This document shows positions 35,298 through 44,306 of a stretch of 64,000 nucleotides of DNA, piece by piece. The notes beneath the pieces were generated by a model, which saw nothing but the letters and a program-made list of their open reading frames with translations, had not been told where the DNA came from and ran no database searches. Within the stretch, counting starts at the first letter, position 1. The number at the start of each line of letters is the position of its first letter. This stretch comes from Centipeda felix (GTDB lineage: Bacteria; Bacillota; Negativicutes; Selenomonadales; Selenomonadaceae). The stretch covers positions 124,001 through 188,000 of the forward strand of contig NZ_LT891958.1 of NCBI RefSeq assembly GCF_900186465.1, read 5' to 3'. The translations under genes were made by a program, and so were the position numbers.

Positions 35298-36290
35298 TCA
35301 GAATCTTGACAGGAATGCTTTTAACAAACGACATGGTGTAAAGTAAATAACCAACGCAACCAATTTATCCCTTTTTCGCAAATCTGTACTCTGTATGATA
35401 GCACACAGATTTTTTCTAATGAGATGTCTTCCTTTTTCATATAACTCTCTCCCTTCCGCAGATAGAGAAAGTGCCATGCATCCTACGAGAATAGTTTTCC
35501 AATAGCCAGCTTTTGAGCAAGGAACGCCCAAGCATAAAAAAAATTTGTATCTTCTGTGCGCGATAACAAAAGATTGTCTAATAAACTTTACTGGTTTTCT
35601 TTGATTCGTCAAGCTATTTGATCGATACATATAGTAATACAAATGACAAGGCAAAAAGTATACTGTTTTTAGCTTAACCGAAAAACGTGTAAAAAAATCA
35701 TAGTCCTCATAAAACTTCAATGAAGGGTTAAATGAAACACTTTTGACGATCGAAGATTTAAGAATATGTGTGCATAAATAACTTTTAATATATCGATCAC
35801 AAGAGAGCTCATATAGATAGTTTTCTATTTTTACATAACCATCAAAGCGCAATGGCTGAGGAACATTTTTTTCGTCAATGATCTTGGTTAGTCCAATCAC
35901 AACACAATCCGGCTCTGCGGATAGAGCCCCAAAGATCATGTTTTTCCATCGCACATCAACGTAATCATCTGGGTCACACCATGCGATATAATCTCCAGAA
36001 GATTTCTGCAGCCCCAAACTTCTGGCTGAACCAACCCCTTTGTTTTGCTGATGAAACACCTTGATTTCCTTGTATTGTAAAGCATAATCATCGCAAATTT
36101 GCCCGCTACTATCGGTTGAGCCATCATCTATACAAATCAGTTCCAGATCATCTAGGCCTTGTTGTATAAAAGAAATTAAGCAACGCTCAATATATTCTTC
36201 TACGTTATATACCGGAAGAATAACACTTATCTTAAGTTCCTTTTCCCGCTCGTTTCCCGTTCCAGAACTTCCTTTTGAGGAAAATACCAC
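35298..36290 (-). CDS. Family 2 glycosyltransferase
   Basis: About 330 residues with a GT-A fold. The family start ISVILPVYNVEEYIERCL comes at about residue 21, then IDDGSTDSSGQICDDYA, GVGSARSLGLQKSSGDYIAW and the metal-binding CDPDDYVD. Substrates unknown. The start is uncertain: the frame opens with GTG 36290, which would overlap the DUF4422 gene by 59 bases, and there is no ATG before the conserved domain. A strong AAAAGGAA lies immediately before codons CTT AAG ATA, so translation may begin nearer the domain than the listed start. Confidence 0.8.
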   Translation of the reverse strand: MVFSSKGSSGTGNEREKELKISVILPVYNVEEYIERCLISFIQQGLDDLELICIDDGSTDSSGQICDDYALQYKEIKVFHQQNKGVGSARSLGLQKSSGDYIAWCDPDDYVDVRWKNMIFGALSAEPDCVVIGLTKIIDEKNVPQPLRFDGYVKIENYLYELSCDRYIKSYLCTHILKSSIVKSVSFNPSLKFYEDYDFFTRFSVKLKTVYFLPCHLYYYMYRSNSLTNQRKPVKFIRQSFVIAHRRYKFFLCLGVPCSKAGYWKTILVGCMALSLSAEGRELYEKGRHLIRKNLCAIIQSTDLRKRDKLVALVIYFTPCRLLKAFLSRF

Positions 36291-37005
36291 CTTTTTTCAC
36301 CCAATTCTGTCGTTCCATAAACCGTACCTGTACCTCTTTGTAAGGAACACTGTTTGTTTCAAGCCAAATATCTAAAAGAAGTTCAGACAGGTACCCATAT
36401 ATTCTTGCCTCGACTGGGTCATAATGCGAGATGTCTGTCCTCCGCTCAACTTCACTTAATATATAGAAGAGCCATCTGCAATATCCATCGAGCAAGTCTC
36501 GTCTCATAACAAACATATTAAACATATGTGCCCAGGTGCGTTCCATAACTCTTTTAAACGAAGGCAGATATTGCGGGTACAACTCGGATATGACTGTTTC
36601 TACCGTATCTAAATCCTTAGCATAATGCGCATGATTATAATGGCTGCGATTTGTTTCGATAAAATATCGTCTCTTTTGGGGTACAATCACGGGAATCCGA
36701 GCTAATATATCTTCGAAATCTCTTTTCCCAAGAATAGCATCCTGCGCTTTCCTCCAACGTGTTTTCACAAAATATCTTCTATAGTGACATAGTCCAATAT
36801 AGTCATCCTCCAAATTCTTCCACGCCCAATAGAGTCCTGTGAGTTCACAATAGTTTGCATTTTTGATACTAATATTATCCCCTGTATCATCACCTTGGTA
36901 ACCTAGCTTAACTTTTCCAGCACACCCAACATGGATGGGTAAATAGACTTCATCATCCGGCATCCAGTACTTTTTATGCGTAGCCACAATAATTTTTATG
37001 TCCAA
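36232..37005 (-). CDS. DUF4422 capsular polysaccharide glycosyltransferase
   Basis: A 257-residue protein of the DUF4422 family found in capsule and O-antigen loci: MDIKIIVATHKKYWMPDDE, YLPIHVGCAG, GDNISIKNANYCELTGLYWA, IGLCHYRRYF, and late FNMFVMRRDLLDGYC. It is regarded as a glycosyltransferase; the sugar is unknown. I take TTG 37005 as start: GGAGG lies 8 bases upstream, and it gives the usual family N-terminus (M)DIKIIVATHK. The in-frame ATG 37020 has no ribosome binding site. Confidence 0.82.
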   Translation of the reverse strand: MDIKIIVATHKKYWMPDDEVYLPIHVGCAGKVKLGYQGDDTGDNISIKNANYCELTGLYWAWKNLEDDYIGLCHYRRYFVKTRWRKAQDAILGKRDFEDILARIPVIVPQKRRYFIETNRSHYNHAHYAKDLDTVETVISELYPQYLPSFKRVMERTWAHMFNMFVMRRDLLDGYCRWLFYILSEVERRTDISHYDPVEARIYGYLSELLLDIWLETNSVPYKEVQVRFMERQNWVKKGGIFLKRKFWNGKRAGKGT

Positions 37006-37033
37006 CCCATTTTCCTCCATAGATGGAATTAAT

Positions 37034-38470
37034 TCAATACGCACCTTTTCCAGTAAATACAGTCTTCACAGTCTTGAACAAATATACAAGATCAATCCAA
37101 ACCGACCAGTTGCGCACATACCATGTATCCATGCCAACACGCTCTTCGTACGTAGTGTCACTACGTCCGTTCACCTGCCACATGCCCGTGATGCCCGGAG
37201 GCACCATATAATACTCCTCGATGTTCTCTCCGTAGAATTTAACTTCCTTTGCCACTATAGGGCGTGGTCCGACGAGACTCATATCTCCCATCAGCACATT
37301 CCAAAGCTGCGGAAGTTCGTCAAGACTGGTCTTGCGCAGGAATGCCCCTAATTTCGTCACGCGAGGATCGTTCGTAAGTTTGAAGGACTCCTCCCATTCT
37401 TTTCGTGCTTCTGGATTCTTTGCAAGATACTCTTCCAGTCGTTCCTGTGCGTTCGGCACCATGGTCTGAAATTTATAGCAAGGGAAAGGTTTTCCTTTCC
37501 GTCCGACGCGGCGATGCGCAAAAATGATACGCCCCTTATTGTCAACACCAACAACGACAGCAAGTATAAGCAGAATCGGAGAGATCAATATGCCTCCGAT
37601 GATGGTCAGGATAAGGTCAAAGATGCGTTTCGCCAGTCGGTTCCTCCTACGCGCGAGATTGTTTCGTATGCTGAGCATGAATACTTTTTCGGTATAGAAC
37701 GGCTCAACGCCGACATGCCCCAGAGGGAGCATCATGAGATCAGGAACAAAGAGGATGTCACGCACCAGTGGCTGGATCTTCGCGACAAGTCGCTCCATCC
37801 GAGTACCGTCCATCCCAGGGGCCGTGATAATCACAGTCTTTACTCCTGAATCCCGAATAATATCTACGGCATTTTGCACCTGTCCTAAGAGCAGAAATTT
37901 TTGTGGAAGAATCTTCGATATTGGGGCATCATCGAGCAGCCCTACAACCCGATAGCGATAGCCCAAGTCTCCATCGAAGAAAGAAAGGGCAAGCTCCGCC
38001 GTTTTTCCTGCGCCGATCAGGATCACAGGCTTCATTAGCCAGTTCATCTTTTTCAGCAGTTTGAGGAGAATATACCGTCCTATATAGATGTTAAAGAGTG
38101 CCAGGAAACCAAACAGGACGACATAAAGGCGCGAGGCAAGCATACTTGCCTGCATAAAATAAAGTATAAGGATGCAGGTGATCAGTGCATAGAGCACCGC
38201 ATAGAAGATCTGCTGTACCATAGCGATGATTGGCCGCATCTTTGTGTAGGTCTGCGAGATAGCAAGGAACGCAATGAATACGAGTGGTATCCAAAAAAAC
38301 AGATAGGCATTAGGTACGTGATAGGATATTCCTATCAGCGCCCCATAGATGTCATGCATGCCAAATGCCATTCTCTCTGCAAGGAGAATAGCCAGATAGT
38401 CAAAAACGATAAACAAAAGAGGTGCACACACTCTGCGAAGTATGGCTGATGTCTCAGATACAATCGCCAT
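37034..38470 (-). CDS. WbaP-type undecaprenyl-phosphate sugar phosphotransferase
   Basis: The probable initiating enzyme of the locus: it moves a sugar 1-phosphate from a UDP-sugar to undecaprenyl phosphate. The 478 residues have an N-terminal domain with four or five membrane helices (about 10-135), a CoA-binding-like central domain ([20 protein letters not shown]), one more helix (about 285-305) and the catalytic bacterial sugar transferase domain with [40 protein letters not shown] and GPRPI, ending [13 protein letters not shown] 38470 has AGGAGGTG upstream. Galactose or N-acetylhexosamine as first sugar cannot be told apart. Confidence 0.9.
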   Translation of the reverse strand: MAIVSETSAILRRVCAPLLFIVFDYLAILLAERMAFGMHDIYGALIGISYHVPNAYLFFWIPLVFIAFLAISQTYTKMRPIIAMVQQIFYAVLYALITCILILYFMQASMLASRLYVVLFGFLALFNIYIGRYILLKLLKKMNWLMKPVILIGAGKTAELALSFFDGDLGYRYRVVGLLDDAPISKILPQKFLLLGQVQNAVDIIRDSGVKTVIITAPGMDGTRMERLVAKIQPLVRDILFVPDLMMLPLGHVGVEPFYTEKVFMLSIRNNLARRRNRLAKRIFDLILTIIGGILISPILLILAVVVGVDNKGRIIFAHRRVGRKGKPFPCYKFQTMVPNAQERLEEYLAKNPEARKEWEESFKLTNDPRVTKLGAFLRKTSLDELPQLWNVLMGDMSLVGPRPIVAKEVKFYGENIEEYYMVPPGITGMWQVNGRSDTTYEERVGMDTWYVRNWSVWIDLVYLFKTVKTVFTGKGAY

Positions 38471-38494
38471 GAATATGTACACCTCCTAAAGTCG

Positions 38495-39850
38495 TTATGC
38501 TTCGCGTTTATAGGTCAGCAGGCCGTACCCCATAGAAAGGAGTATGCCGAGAGCAAAACCGATCGCTGTGATCAGCATCTTACGCGGTGCAGCAGGTCTA
38601 TCCTCATCCGGCAGATTCGCCGGGTCAATGATCTGGATGTCCATACTCTCCATCGCTGCCTGCAGTCGGTTTTGCTCATACTGCTTGACGAGATTCGCAT
38701 AGACTTCATTCTTGATTTTTGCTTCGCGCGTGAGGCGCATATACTCGGCAACATCGTCGGGGAACGTGCCGAGTTCCTCCTCCCTCTTGCTGCGCTGTGC
38801 CTTCAGTGCCTGCTCACTCGCCTGTGCCACCGCGAGGTTGACCGATGCGAGGGCGCGCTCCTTGCTCAGTTCGGAGTGTGTTGGATTCAGCGTCGTCGCC
38901 CCGGAGTCGACACTCGAGATGACCTCTGCATTGAGGCTCGCACGCAGCTGATCCAGTTCCTTCTGCGCCTTCTGGACGCTCGGATGCAGCTCTGTGTAGT
39001 TCTGCTCGAGCCCGGCGAGCTCGACGCGCTTGCTGACAATCTGATCGCGTATTTTCTGTACAGTCGTGTTGTCAGAGATGCTATACGCCTTGCTGCCGCT
39101 TTTTTGCTCACCGAGTTTTTCGTTGGCTGCACTGAGCGATGCCTGTGCCGAGGCAGCCTCAACCTCTGCCTTGCCAATCTCCTTGTCATACGCGGCCATC
39201 TGCTCGATCACTGCTTTTGCCTGATCGGTAGGGCTGTATACCTTATGCTCACGGCTGAACTGCGCGAGTTTATCCTCAGCTTCTTCAGCCTCCTGCTTCG
39301 TTCCGTTGATGCGTTCATCGAGGAACTTCATAAGGAGAGACTGCGTCTGTTGATTCATATCCGTCTGCATGAGGAGGAAGTTGTCGACGACATTCTGCGA
39401 GATCTGCTGTGCTTCCTCAGGACTTTTCCCGCGCGCCGTCACCTCGATAAGGTTTGTCCCTTTGGTATTCTTGATATCGAGATGGCTCTTAGCGAAGGAC
39501 TTTGCATCTGGTTTTTTCTCTGTACCAAAGTCAATAGAGTCAATGATCGGGTCGAGCACGGTGCGCGACTTCATCAGCTCGATGTAGTTTGTCGTGGGCG
39601 AGGCAACGCTCCCCCCGCCCAATCCACCGAGCCCAAGTGCTACCATCGTACCTGCCGCACCCGAGATATCCATCTTTGCCGTCGTACGTGTCTGAACGAG
39701 GGTCGTAGACTCATACTGCTTGGGCAGGAGAAAGGAGATCACGAGGGCAACCAGCGTACAGACGCCCACGATGCAGAAGATCACAGGCTTGTGGTCGCAC
39801 ATGATCTGAAACAGTCTTGAGAGATCAATCGAGTCTTCGTTACGATCCAT
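38495..39850 (-). CDS. Wzz-type chain-length determinant protein
   Basis: A 451-residue inner-membrane protein with membrane helices near residues 22-42 and 425-445, a Wzz domain after the first helix (PKQYESTTLVQTRTTAK), a long periplasmic coiled coil (about 170-345) and a proline-rich GNVR region before the last helix (IIDPANLPDEDRPAAPRKML). There is no C-terminal tyrosine kinase domain, so it resembles O-antigen Wzz or a Wzc lacking its kinase. It controls polymer length together with Wzy and the Wza-like protein, which is encoded 12 bases upstream. Confidence 0.88.
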   Translation of the reverse strand: MDRNEDSIDLSRLFQIMCDHKPVIFCIVGVCTLVALVISFLLPKQYESTTLVQTRTTAKMDISGAAGTMVALGLGGLGGGSVASPTTNYIELMKSRTVLDPIIDSIDFGTEKKPDAKSFAKSHLDIKNTKGTNLIEVTARGKSPEEAQQISQNVVDNFLLMQTDMNQQTQSLLMKFLDERINGTKQEAEEAEDKLAQFSREHKVYSPTDQAKAVIEQMAAYDKEIGKAEVEAASAQASLSAANEKLGEQKSGSKAYSISDNTTVQKIRDQIVSKRVELAGLEQNYTELHPSVQKAQKELDQLRASLNAEVISSVDSGATTLNPTHSELSKERALASVNLAVAQASEQALKAQRSKREEELGTFPDDVAEYMRLTREAKIKNEVYANLVKQYEQNRLQAAMESMDIQIIDPANLPDEDRPAAPRKMLITAIGFALGILLSMGYGLLTYKREA

Positions 39851-39862
39851 GCTGTCCTCTTT

Positions 39863-40621
39863 CTAGTCCGCCAATGCTTTATACATCGTAAATACGTTCA
39901 GATACGGCAGGACATCCTCTTGGAACTTGATGCCGTTCGAGGTCGGAACGTAGACGATATCGCCGTCCTGCAGTGCCAAATTCTGCGTCAGATCATGCTT
40001 CTTGATGTAGTTCTTCAGGTTCACCTGTTTATAGTACATTGTATCGCCGACGACGCGGATCACCTGTACCTGTGTGCTGCGTCCACGATTCGTAAAGCCG
40101 CCTGCCGAGGTGATCGCCGCATACGCGTTCAGTGTGTCGGCAGACATCTCCTTGATGCCTGGCTCTCGCACCTCTCCCATGACATAAATGTTCCGTTTTC
40201 CGTATGTCTTAACGCCGACGGAGAGCTCCGGAAAGCGCAGGTAGCGGTGCATCCGCTCGGAAATCAAGTCCTGCGCCTCATCAAGTGTAAGTCCTGCCAA
40301 CCGCAGCGAACCCGCATAGGGGAGCTGGGCGTAGCCATCGGGACCGATCATGACAGAATCAAGAGCCGCTGCCCCATTCCCTAAGGCAGAGTTGAACCCG
40401 ACGACTTGGACACTGAGCACATCATATTTGCTCAGTCGGTACGTCTCGCCATGGCGATCTCCGATCGTTGTCGCCATCCGGAAGTCTCCTCCTTCGACGA
40501 CATGATACGGCGCATCCGTGCTTGGTGCAGGCTCGTTTGCCTGTGCTGCCTGCGGCATCCATATAAGCCCTGCGGCAAGTGCCACTGCGCAGACTCCTGC
40601 CCGTTTCTTTTTCCACGTCAT
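39863..40621 (-). CDS. Wza-like polysaccharide export protein
   Basis: A 252-residue secreted protein: signal peptide MTWKKKRAGVCAVALAAGLI ending near AQA-NEP, then a polysaccharide export (Poly_export) domain (YRLSKYDVLSVQVVGF, IGPDGYAQLPYAGSLRLAGL) and one SLBB domain (IYVMGEVREPGIKEM, AAITSAGGFTNRG). No lipobox cysteine follows the signal peptide, unlike E. coli Wza, and the protein is shorter. The start is ATG 40621 with AAAGGAG upstream. It is the first polysaccharide gene of the locus, in a diderm setting where an outer-membrane export step is needed. Confidence 0.88.
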   Translation of the reverse strand: MTWKKKRAGVCAVALAAGLIWMPQAAQANEPAPSTDAPYHVVEGGDFRMATTIGDRHGETYRLSKYDVLSVQVVGFNSALGNGAAALDSVMIGPDGYAQLPYAGSLRLAGLTLDEAQDLISERMHRYLRFPELSVGVKTYGKRNIYVMGEVREPGIKEMSADTLNAYAAITSAGGFTNRGRSTQVQVIRVVGDTMYYKQVNLKNYIKKHDLTQNLALQDGDIVYVPTSNGIKFQEDVLPYLNVFTMYKALAD

Positions 40622-40655
40622 GGTACAATTCTCCTTTATTTTGATGCAGAATGCT

Positions 40656-41597
40656 TTAGAACAGCTCCAATGTCTTGAACAAAAATACCCAGCCGAAGAT
40701 GGTAAAGCAGGCAAGCGCGCTGCTGTAGACAACGCAGTTGCCCGCGAGCTCGGCGTCCGCCTGCATCTGCTGTGCCATGGCAAAGCCTGCAACGGCACAA
40801 GGCGTGGCAAAGATTGCGATGAGCGTGACAAGCTCGACGCCGCGAAAGCCGAGTGCAACGGCACAGGCGAGTACGACGGCAGGTACGAGGACAAGGCGCG
40901 CAGTGACCGAGAAGATGAGCTGGAGCAGATGCGTGTGATAGCTGCCGCCATGGAATGACGCCCCGAGGATGATGAGTGCGACAGGCGTGGTCGCCGCCGC
41001 GATCTGTGCGACGGGCTTCAGGACGGGCGCAGGAATCGGCAGTTCTGCGACGCGGCACAATGCCCCTAGTATCGCGCCGAGAATCATCGGGTTCATAACA
41101 ACGCCGCGCAGGATATGCGGCAGGTTGAATTGCCTGCCGCGAAATGTCTCAAGAATAAAGACGCTGAGAATGTTGTAGAGGGGAACAATGACGGCGATCA
41201 TCATGGTCGGGATGGCAATCGCCTCGTCCCCAAAGATGTTGCCGACAAGCGGGACGCCCATGAGGACGTAGTTGCCGCGAAAGCTCGCCTGGATCATCGG
41301 GCCGCGCCGTGCATTGTCCTTCTCGATCATACAGACGATCGCACCGAAGACGAGCGCCGTCAGGATGACGCCGCACGCACCGAAGACCATGAGCATCGGC
41401 TGAAACGCCTTCTGCGGGTCAGAGACGTAGATGTTGTAGAACATCATGAAGAAGAAGAACACACGGAACACCATACGGTTCACGTGCTTCAGTTCTTCCT
41501 CGGTAAGGAGGCGTACGTGCTTAACGAAAAGCCCGACGGCCATCAAGCAGAATAGCGGGACGACGCCGCCGAGTGCGACAAAAAAATTACTCAACAC
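40656..41597 (-). CDS. AEC-family (auxin efflux carrier-like) transporter
   Basis: A 313-residue inner-membrane protein with about ten hydrophobic segments in the two-times-five pattern of AEC/bile-acid-type carriers: VPLFCLMAVGLFVKHVRLLT at the start, GNYVLMGVPLVGNIFGDEA near the first repeat end, and FATPCAVAGFAMAQQMQAD near the end. The substrate is not predictable (malate and other acids are known in the family). The start is GTG 41597, with GGAGGG 7 bases upstream. A clear promoter lies just before it, and the wza-like gene follows after 34 bases with no terminator seen, so this promoter may drive the polysaccharide locus too. Confidence 0.88.
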   Translation of the reverse strand: MLSNFFVALGGVVPLFCLMAVGLFVKHVRLLTEEELKHVNRMVFRVFFFFMMFYNIYVSDPQKAFQPMLMVFGACGVILTALVFGAIVCMIEKDNARRGPMIQASFRGNYVLMGVPLVGNIFGDEAIAIPTMMIAVIVPLYNILSVFILETFRGRQFNLPHILRGVVMNPMILGAILGALCRVAELPIPAPVLKPVAQIAAATTPVALIILGASFHGGSYHTHLLQLIFSVTARLVLVPAVVLACAVALGFRGVELVTLIAIFATPCAVAGFAMAQQMQADAELAGNCVVYSSALACFTIFGWVFLFKTLELF

Positions 41598-41624
41598 GAC
41601 GAATCCCTCCGTCCATTGTCCTAT

Positions 41625-41653
41625 ATTATAGCAGGAAAAGAAAAAGAGGGCAA
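41625..41653 (-). promoter_or_regulatory. Promoter of the AEC transporter and possibly the polysaccharide locus
   Basis: On the minus strand TTGCCC (41653-41648), 17 bases, then a perfect TATAAT (41630-41625), about 28 bases before the GTG start. Confidence 0.7.
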
Positions 41654-41662
41654 TAAATAGCT

Positions 41663-42445
41663 TCACTCGTCACAAATCTGCATTTTCCGCGCACGGAAGG
41701 TGACGACGGTGAGGTCAAAGGCATGGGCAAGCTCACGCCCACGGTCACAGCGCGCACCGATCGCCTCGGGGACATGGGCATCCGATCCGATGGTGACATA
41801 GCGTCCGCCGAGCTCGTGGTAGCGGCGGCAGACGGGCGCGAGTTCCTTGATGCCGCGCGGCGCGGAGAGGCGGCGCGTGTTGATCTCGATGACGGTGTCC
41901 GTCTCGATGAGCGCACGCAGGACGGCGTCGATGTCGCCTGTGAAGTCGCCATAGCTGATCTCGGGATGAGCGAACGTGGCATTCCTCGCGATGTAGTCGA
42001 TGTGCGCGAGGGCGTCGATGAAGGGATGCGCGTAGATCTCGTCGCGCATGACGGTAAAGTACTCATGGTACATCTCCGCCTTTTCGCGCCCCGCAAAGGT
42101 CTCAGGATAGTAGAGATCCTTGCACTCCAAAAAGTGAATCGAGCCGAGGACAAAGTCAAACGGAACACGCTGCACGAACGCGGCGTTTTTTTTGCGTGCG
42201 CTCGCCATCATTCCCATCTCGACACCGAGCGAAAGATTCCCCGCTGCGCGCAGGGGCTCGTACGCCGTCCAATACGCCTCGGGATCAAAGATGAACTGCT
42301 CCTTTCCCGCCGACGGGTAGTCATAGTCGAGGTGCTCGGTGAAGACAAGTCCGATTCCCTGCTCCTCTGCATGGGCAAGTGCCTCCTCTGCCCGCATCTC
42401 AGAGTCAGCAGAAAACGATGTATGAATATGGCTGTCAAAGAACAT
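41663..42445 (-). CDS. PHP-domain phosphatase, histidinol-phosphatase-like
   Basis: A 260-residue PHP-fold metallo-phosphoesterase: FDSHIHTSFSADSEM with the first metal histidines, FTEHLDYD, the middle FVLGSIHFLE, IDALAHIDYIAR, and late IGSDAHVPEAIG. It resembles HisK-type histidinol phosphatases (L-histidine synthesis), but no his genes are nearby, so another phosphate ester is possible. The start ATG 42445 is 2 bases past the rsmA stop and uses the AGGAGG inside the rsmA end, indicating coupling. Confidence 0.82.
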   Translation of the reverse strand: MFFDSHIHTSFSADSEMRAEEALAHAEEQGIGLVFTEHLDYDYPSAGKEQFIFDPEAYWTAYEPLRAAGNLSLGVEMGMMASARKKNAAFVQRVPFDFVLGSIHFLECKDLYYPETFAGREKAEMYHEYFTVMRDEIYAHPFIDALAHIDYIARNATFAHPEISYGDFTGDIDAVLRALIETDTVIEINTRRLSAPRGIKELAPVCRRYHELGGRYVTIGSDAHVPEAIGARCDRGRELAHAFDLTVVTFRARKMQICDE

Positions 42446-42447
42446 GG

Positions 42448-43326
42448 TCATTCCTCCTCCGGCAAAATCGCGCCCACAGCATCCGACAGGCGGGCGAAGT
42501 CCGCGAGGGAGAGCTGCTCGCCGCGCAGCGATTCGGCAATCCCTGCCGCCGCAAGTCCTGCACGGCACAGTTCCTTCGTCAGTCCCGCCCCCGTGAGTGC
42601 ATTAAGGAGTGTTTTGCGCCGCTGTCCGAAGGCAGCGCGAACGAGACGGAAGAACAGCTTTTCATCCGTTGGACAGACAGAAGGTGTCTCCCGCACACGG
42701 CAGGCAATGACGGCACTCGTGACCTCGGGTGCGGGCATAAAGGCGCGCGGCGGTACATCCATGACGATATGTGCATCCGTATAGTACTGCACAGCGATGG
42801 AGAGCGCCCCGTAGTCCTTCGAGCCAGGGCGCGCCGTCATACGGACGGCGACCTCCTTCTGCACCATGGTCACCATGCGCTCGATGGGCAGATGCTGTTC
42901 GAGGAGTGCCATGAGGATCGGGGTGGTGATATAGTAGGGAAGATTCGCAACGACTTTGAACCGCTCTCCCGCACCGAGGTTCAGGATGCGGAGGATGTCC
43001 AGCTTCAGGATGTCGCCCGGCACGACGGTCACGTTGTCATAGCCCTTCAGTGTCTCGGCGAGGACGGCAGGAAGTTTTTTGTCCAGTTCGACGGCGACGA
43101 TGCGTGCACCGCTCTCGGCGAGCCCCTGCGTCAGCGTGCCGATGCCGGGGCCGATCTCGAGGACAGTATCTGAGCGGCTGAGGTCAGCCGCATCCACGAT
43201 GGCGCGCACCACGCCCGCATCCACGAGGAAGTTCTGCCCGAGCCGCTTGCTCGCGCGCAGGTGAAAGGCGCTCAGGATGTGGCGCGTGACCTTTGGGTCG
43301 GCGATCACGGGGATACTTGCGTTCAT
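42448..43326 (-). CDS. rsmA: 16S rRNA (adenine1518-N6/adenine1519-N6)-dimethyltransferase
   Basis: RsmA (KsgA) dimethylates two adjacent adenines in 16S rRNA helix 45 late in small-subunit assembly. The 292 residues show RLGQNFLVDAGVV, motif I VLEIGPGIGTLTQGLA, VELDKKL, the catalytic NLPYYITTPI and AFMPAPEVTSAVI, plus the C-terminal helical domain with RAAFGQRRKTLLNALTG. The start is ATG 43326, in a 4-base ATGA overlap with rnmV. The rnmV-rsmA pair is conserved in Firmicutes. Confidence 0.96.
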   Translation of the reverse strand: MNASIPVIADPKVTRHILSAFHLRASKRLGQNFLVDAGVVRAIVDAADLSRSDTVLEIGPGIGTLTQGLAESGARIVAVELDKKLPAVLAETLKGYDNVTVVPGDILKLDILRILNLGAGERFKVVANLPYYITTPILMALLEQHLPIERMVTMVQKEVAVRMTARPGSKDYGALSIAVQYYTDAHIVMDVPPRAFMPAPEVTSAVIACRVRETPSVCPTDEKLFFRLVRAAFGQRRKTLLNALTGAGLTKELCRAGLAAAGIAESLRGEQLSLADFARLSDAVGAILPEEE

Positions 43327-43862
43327 TCCATGTCCTCCCATGCGGCAGTAAACTCCGCGCGTGTAATGCCATAGGTGTTGAGTCGGCGCAGAAATGTCTT
43401 TGCATTCGCAAAGCCGAGCCCAAGACGGCGTCCGAGCTGTGCGCGCCGTTCGGCGGCGTCCCCCGTTCCTGTCAGTCCCGCCTGCATCATATCGCTCATC
43501 GAAAACGTCTCCTCCGGTTCTTCCATCGGCGTGCGTACCTTGTCGAGTGCCGCACGGACAGCCGCGGGGGATGCCTGCTCCACGCCGATGTCGCCGTCCC
43601 CTGCATTCGTCGCGTCCTCCACAGGGATAAAGGCATGGCGGGCACGCGGAAACATCTCGGTCAGGCGCGCACGGATGCGCTCACCGACTGTATCGGGATC
43701 GGTGAGGATGATGATACCGCGCTTTTCATAGGCGGCACGGATATTTTTGATCGCCGCATTGCGCAGGCGAAATCCGTCGGTGATGATGCAGTCCGCATCG
43801 ACTGCGCGCCGCACCGCCGCAACGTCCATCTTGCCCTCGACGATGATGACTTCTTTGATCAC
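43323..43862 (-). CDS. rnmV: Ribonuclease M5
   Basis: Matures 5S rRNA. The 179 residues hold an N-terminal TOPRIM domain: EVIIVEGKMDVAAVRRA with the catalytic Glu, IITDGF, and ILTDPDTVGERIRARL with the Asp pair, followed by the family-typical ATNAGDGDIGVEQASP and the C-terminal DUF4093-type domain (LGRRLGLGFANAKTFLRRLN). The start is GTG 43862; AGGAGTG lies somewhat far upstream, so expression may depend on upstream translation. It lies 139 bases after the DUF2442 gene, across a GC-rich repeat. Confidence 0.92.
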   Translation of the reverse strand: MIKEVIIVEGKMDVAAVRRAVDADCIITDGFRLRNAAIKNIRAAYEKRGIIILTDPDTVGERIRARLTEMFPRARHAFIPVEDATNAGDGDIGVEQASPAAVRAALDKVRTPMEEPEETFSMSDMMQAGLTGTGDAAERRAQLGRRLGLGFANAKTFLRRLNTYGITRAEFTAAWEDME

Positions 43863-43911
43863 AATCGGCTCTTACACTCCTCATCCTGACACGTCACTGT
43901 ATTCGCCACTT

Positions 43912-43953
43912 CCACCGCTCACGCGGTCCCCCTCCCCCGTAAACGGGGGAGGC
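43912..43953 (-). repeat. GC-rich double-hairpin repeat, copy 2
   Basis: Holds CCTCCCCCG / CGGGGGAGG and, next to it, ACCGC / GCGGT. It matches copy 1 at 2947-2987 in inverse orientation, including the spacing of the two hairpins. On the plus strand the first hairpin is followed by CTTTTT, but no plus-strand gene precedes it. It separates the DUF2442/DUF4160 pair from rnmV. Confidence 0.6.
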
Positions 43954-44001
43954 TTTTTCGTTTACAGGATACTGACTTTCCTATCGTAATACGGAGAGGC
44001 T

Positions 44002-44301
44002 TCATACAGCTTCTTCCAGCGGGTCATTCACCACGGGTGATGCGTAGACCGTAAACGGATCAATATCGATACATTTCGTTTCATCGCGATTGCCGGCGAT
44101 ATCCCATGCAACTGTACCATTCATCACCGTCAGACGATCCACGAATACCTTACGGTCACGAAGCTGTGCGAGGATGCCCGAGCGCATGACGAGCTCCGAC
44201 GCATCGTAACGGCGCACCGTGCCATCGTTGAAATACGCATAGACGGTGTAGTTATCCCCTGGGACAACCTGCAGTACTTCGGGGAAAAACCGAGAATCCA
44301 T
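44002..44301 (-). CDS. DUF2442-domain protein
   Basis: A 99-residue protein with the DUF2442 pattern: FFPEVLQVVPGDNYTVYAYF, NDGTVRRYDASEL and a C-terminal WDIAGNRDETKCIDIDPFTV. The function is unknown. It is encoded next to a DUF4160 gene, a pairing seen in many bacteria and suspected but not shown to be toxin-antitoxin-like. The start ATG 44301 has AAGGAG 9 bases upstream; ATG 44310, which would overlap the DUF4160 stop, touches that same AAGGAG and is less likely. Confidence 0.78.
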   Translation of the reverse strand: MDSRFFPEVLQVVPGDNYTVYAYFNDGTVRRYDASELVMRSGILAQLRDRKVFVDRLTVMNGTVAWDIAGNRDETKCIDIDPFTVYASPVVNDPLEEAV

Positions 44302-44306
44302 CTTCC

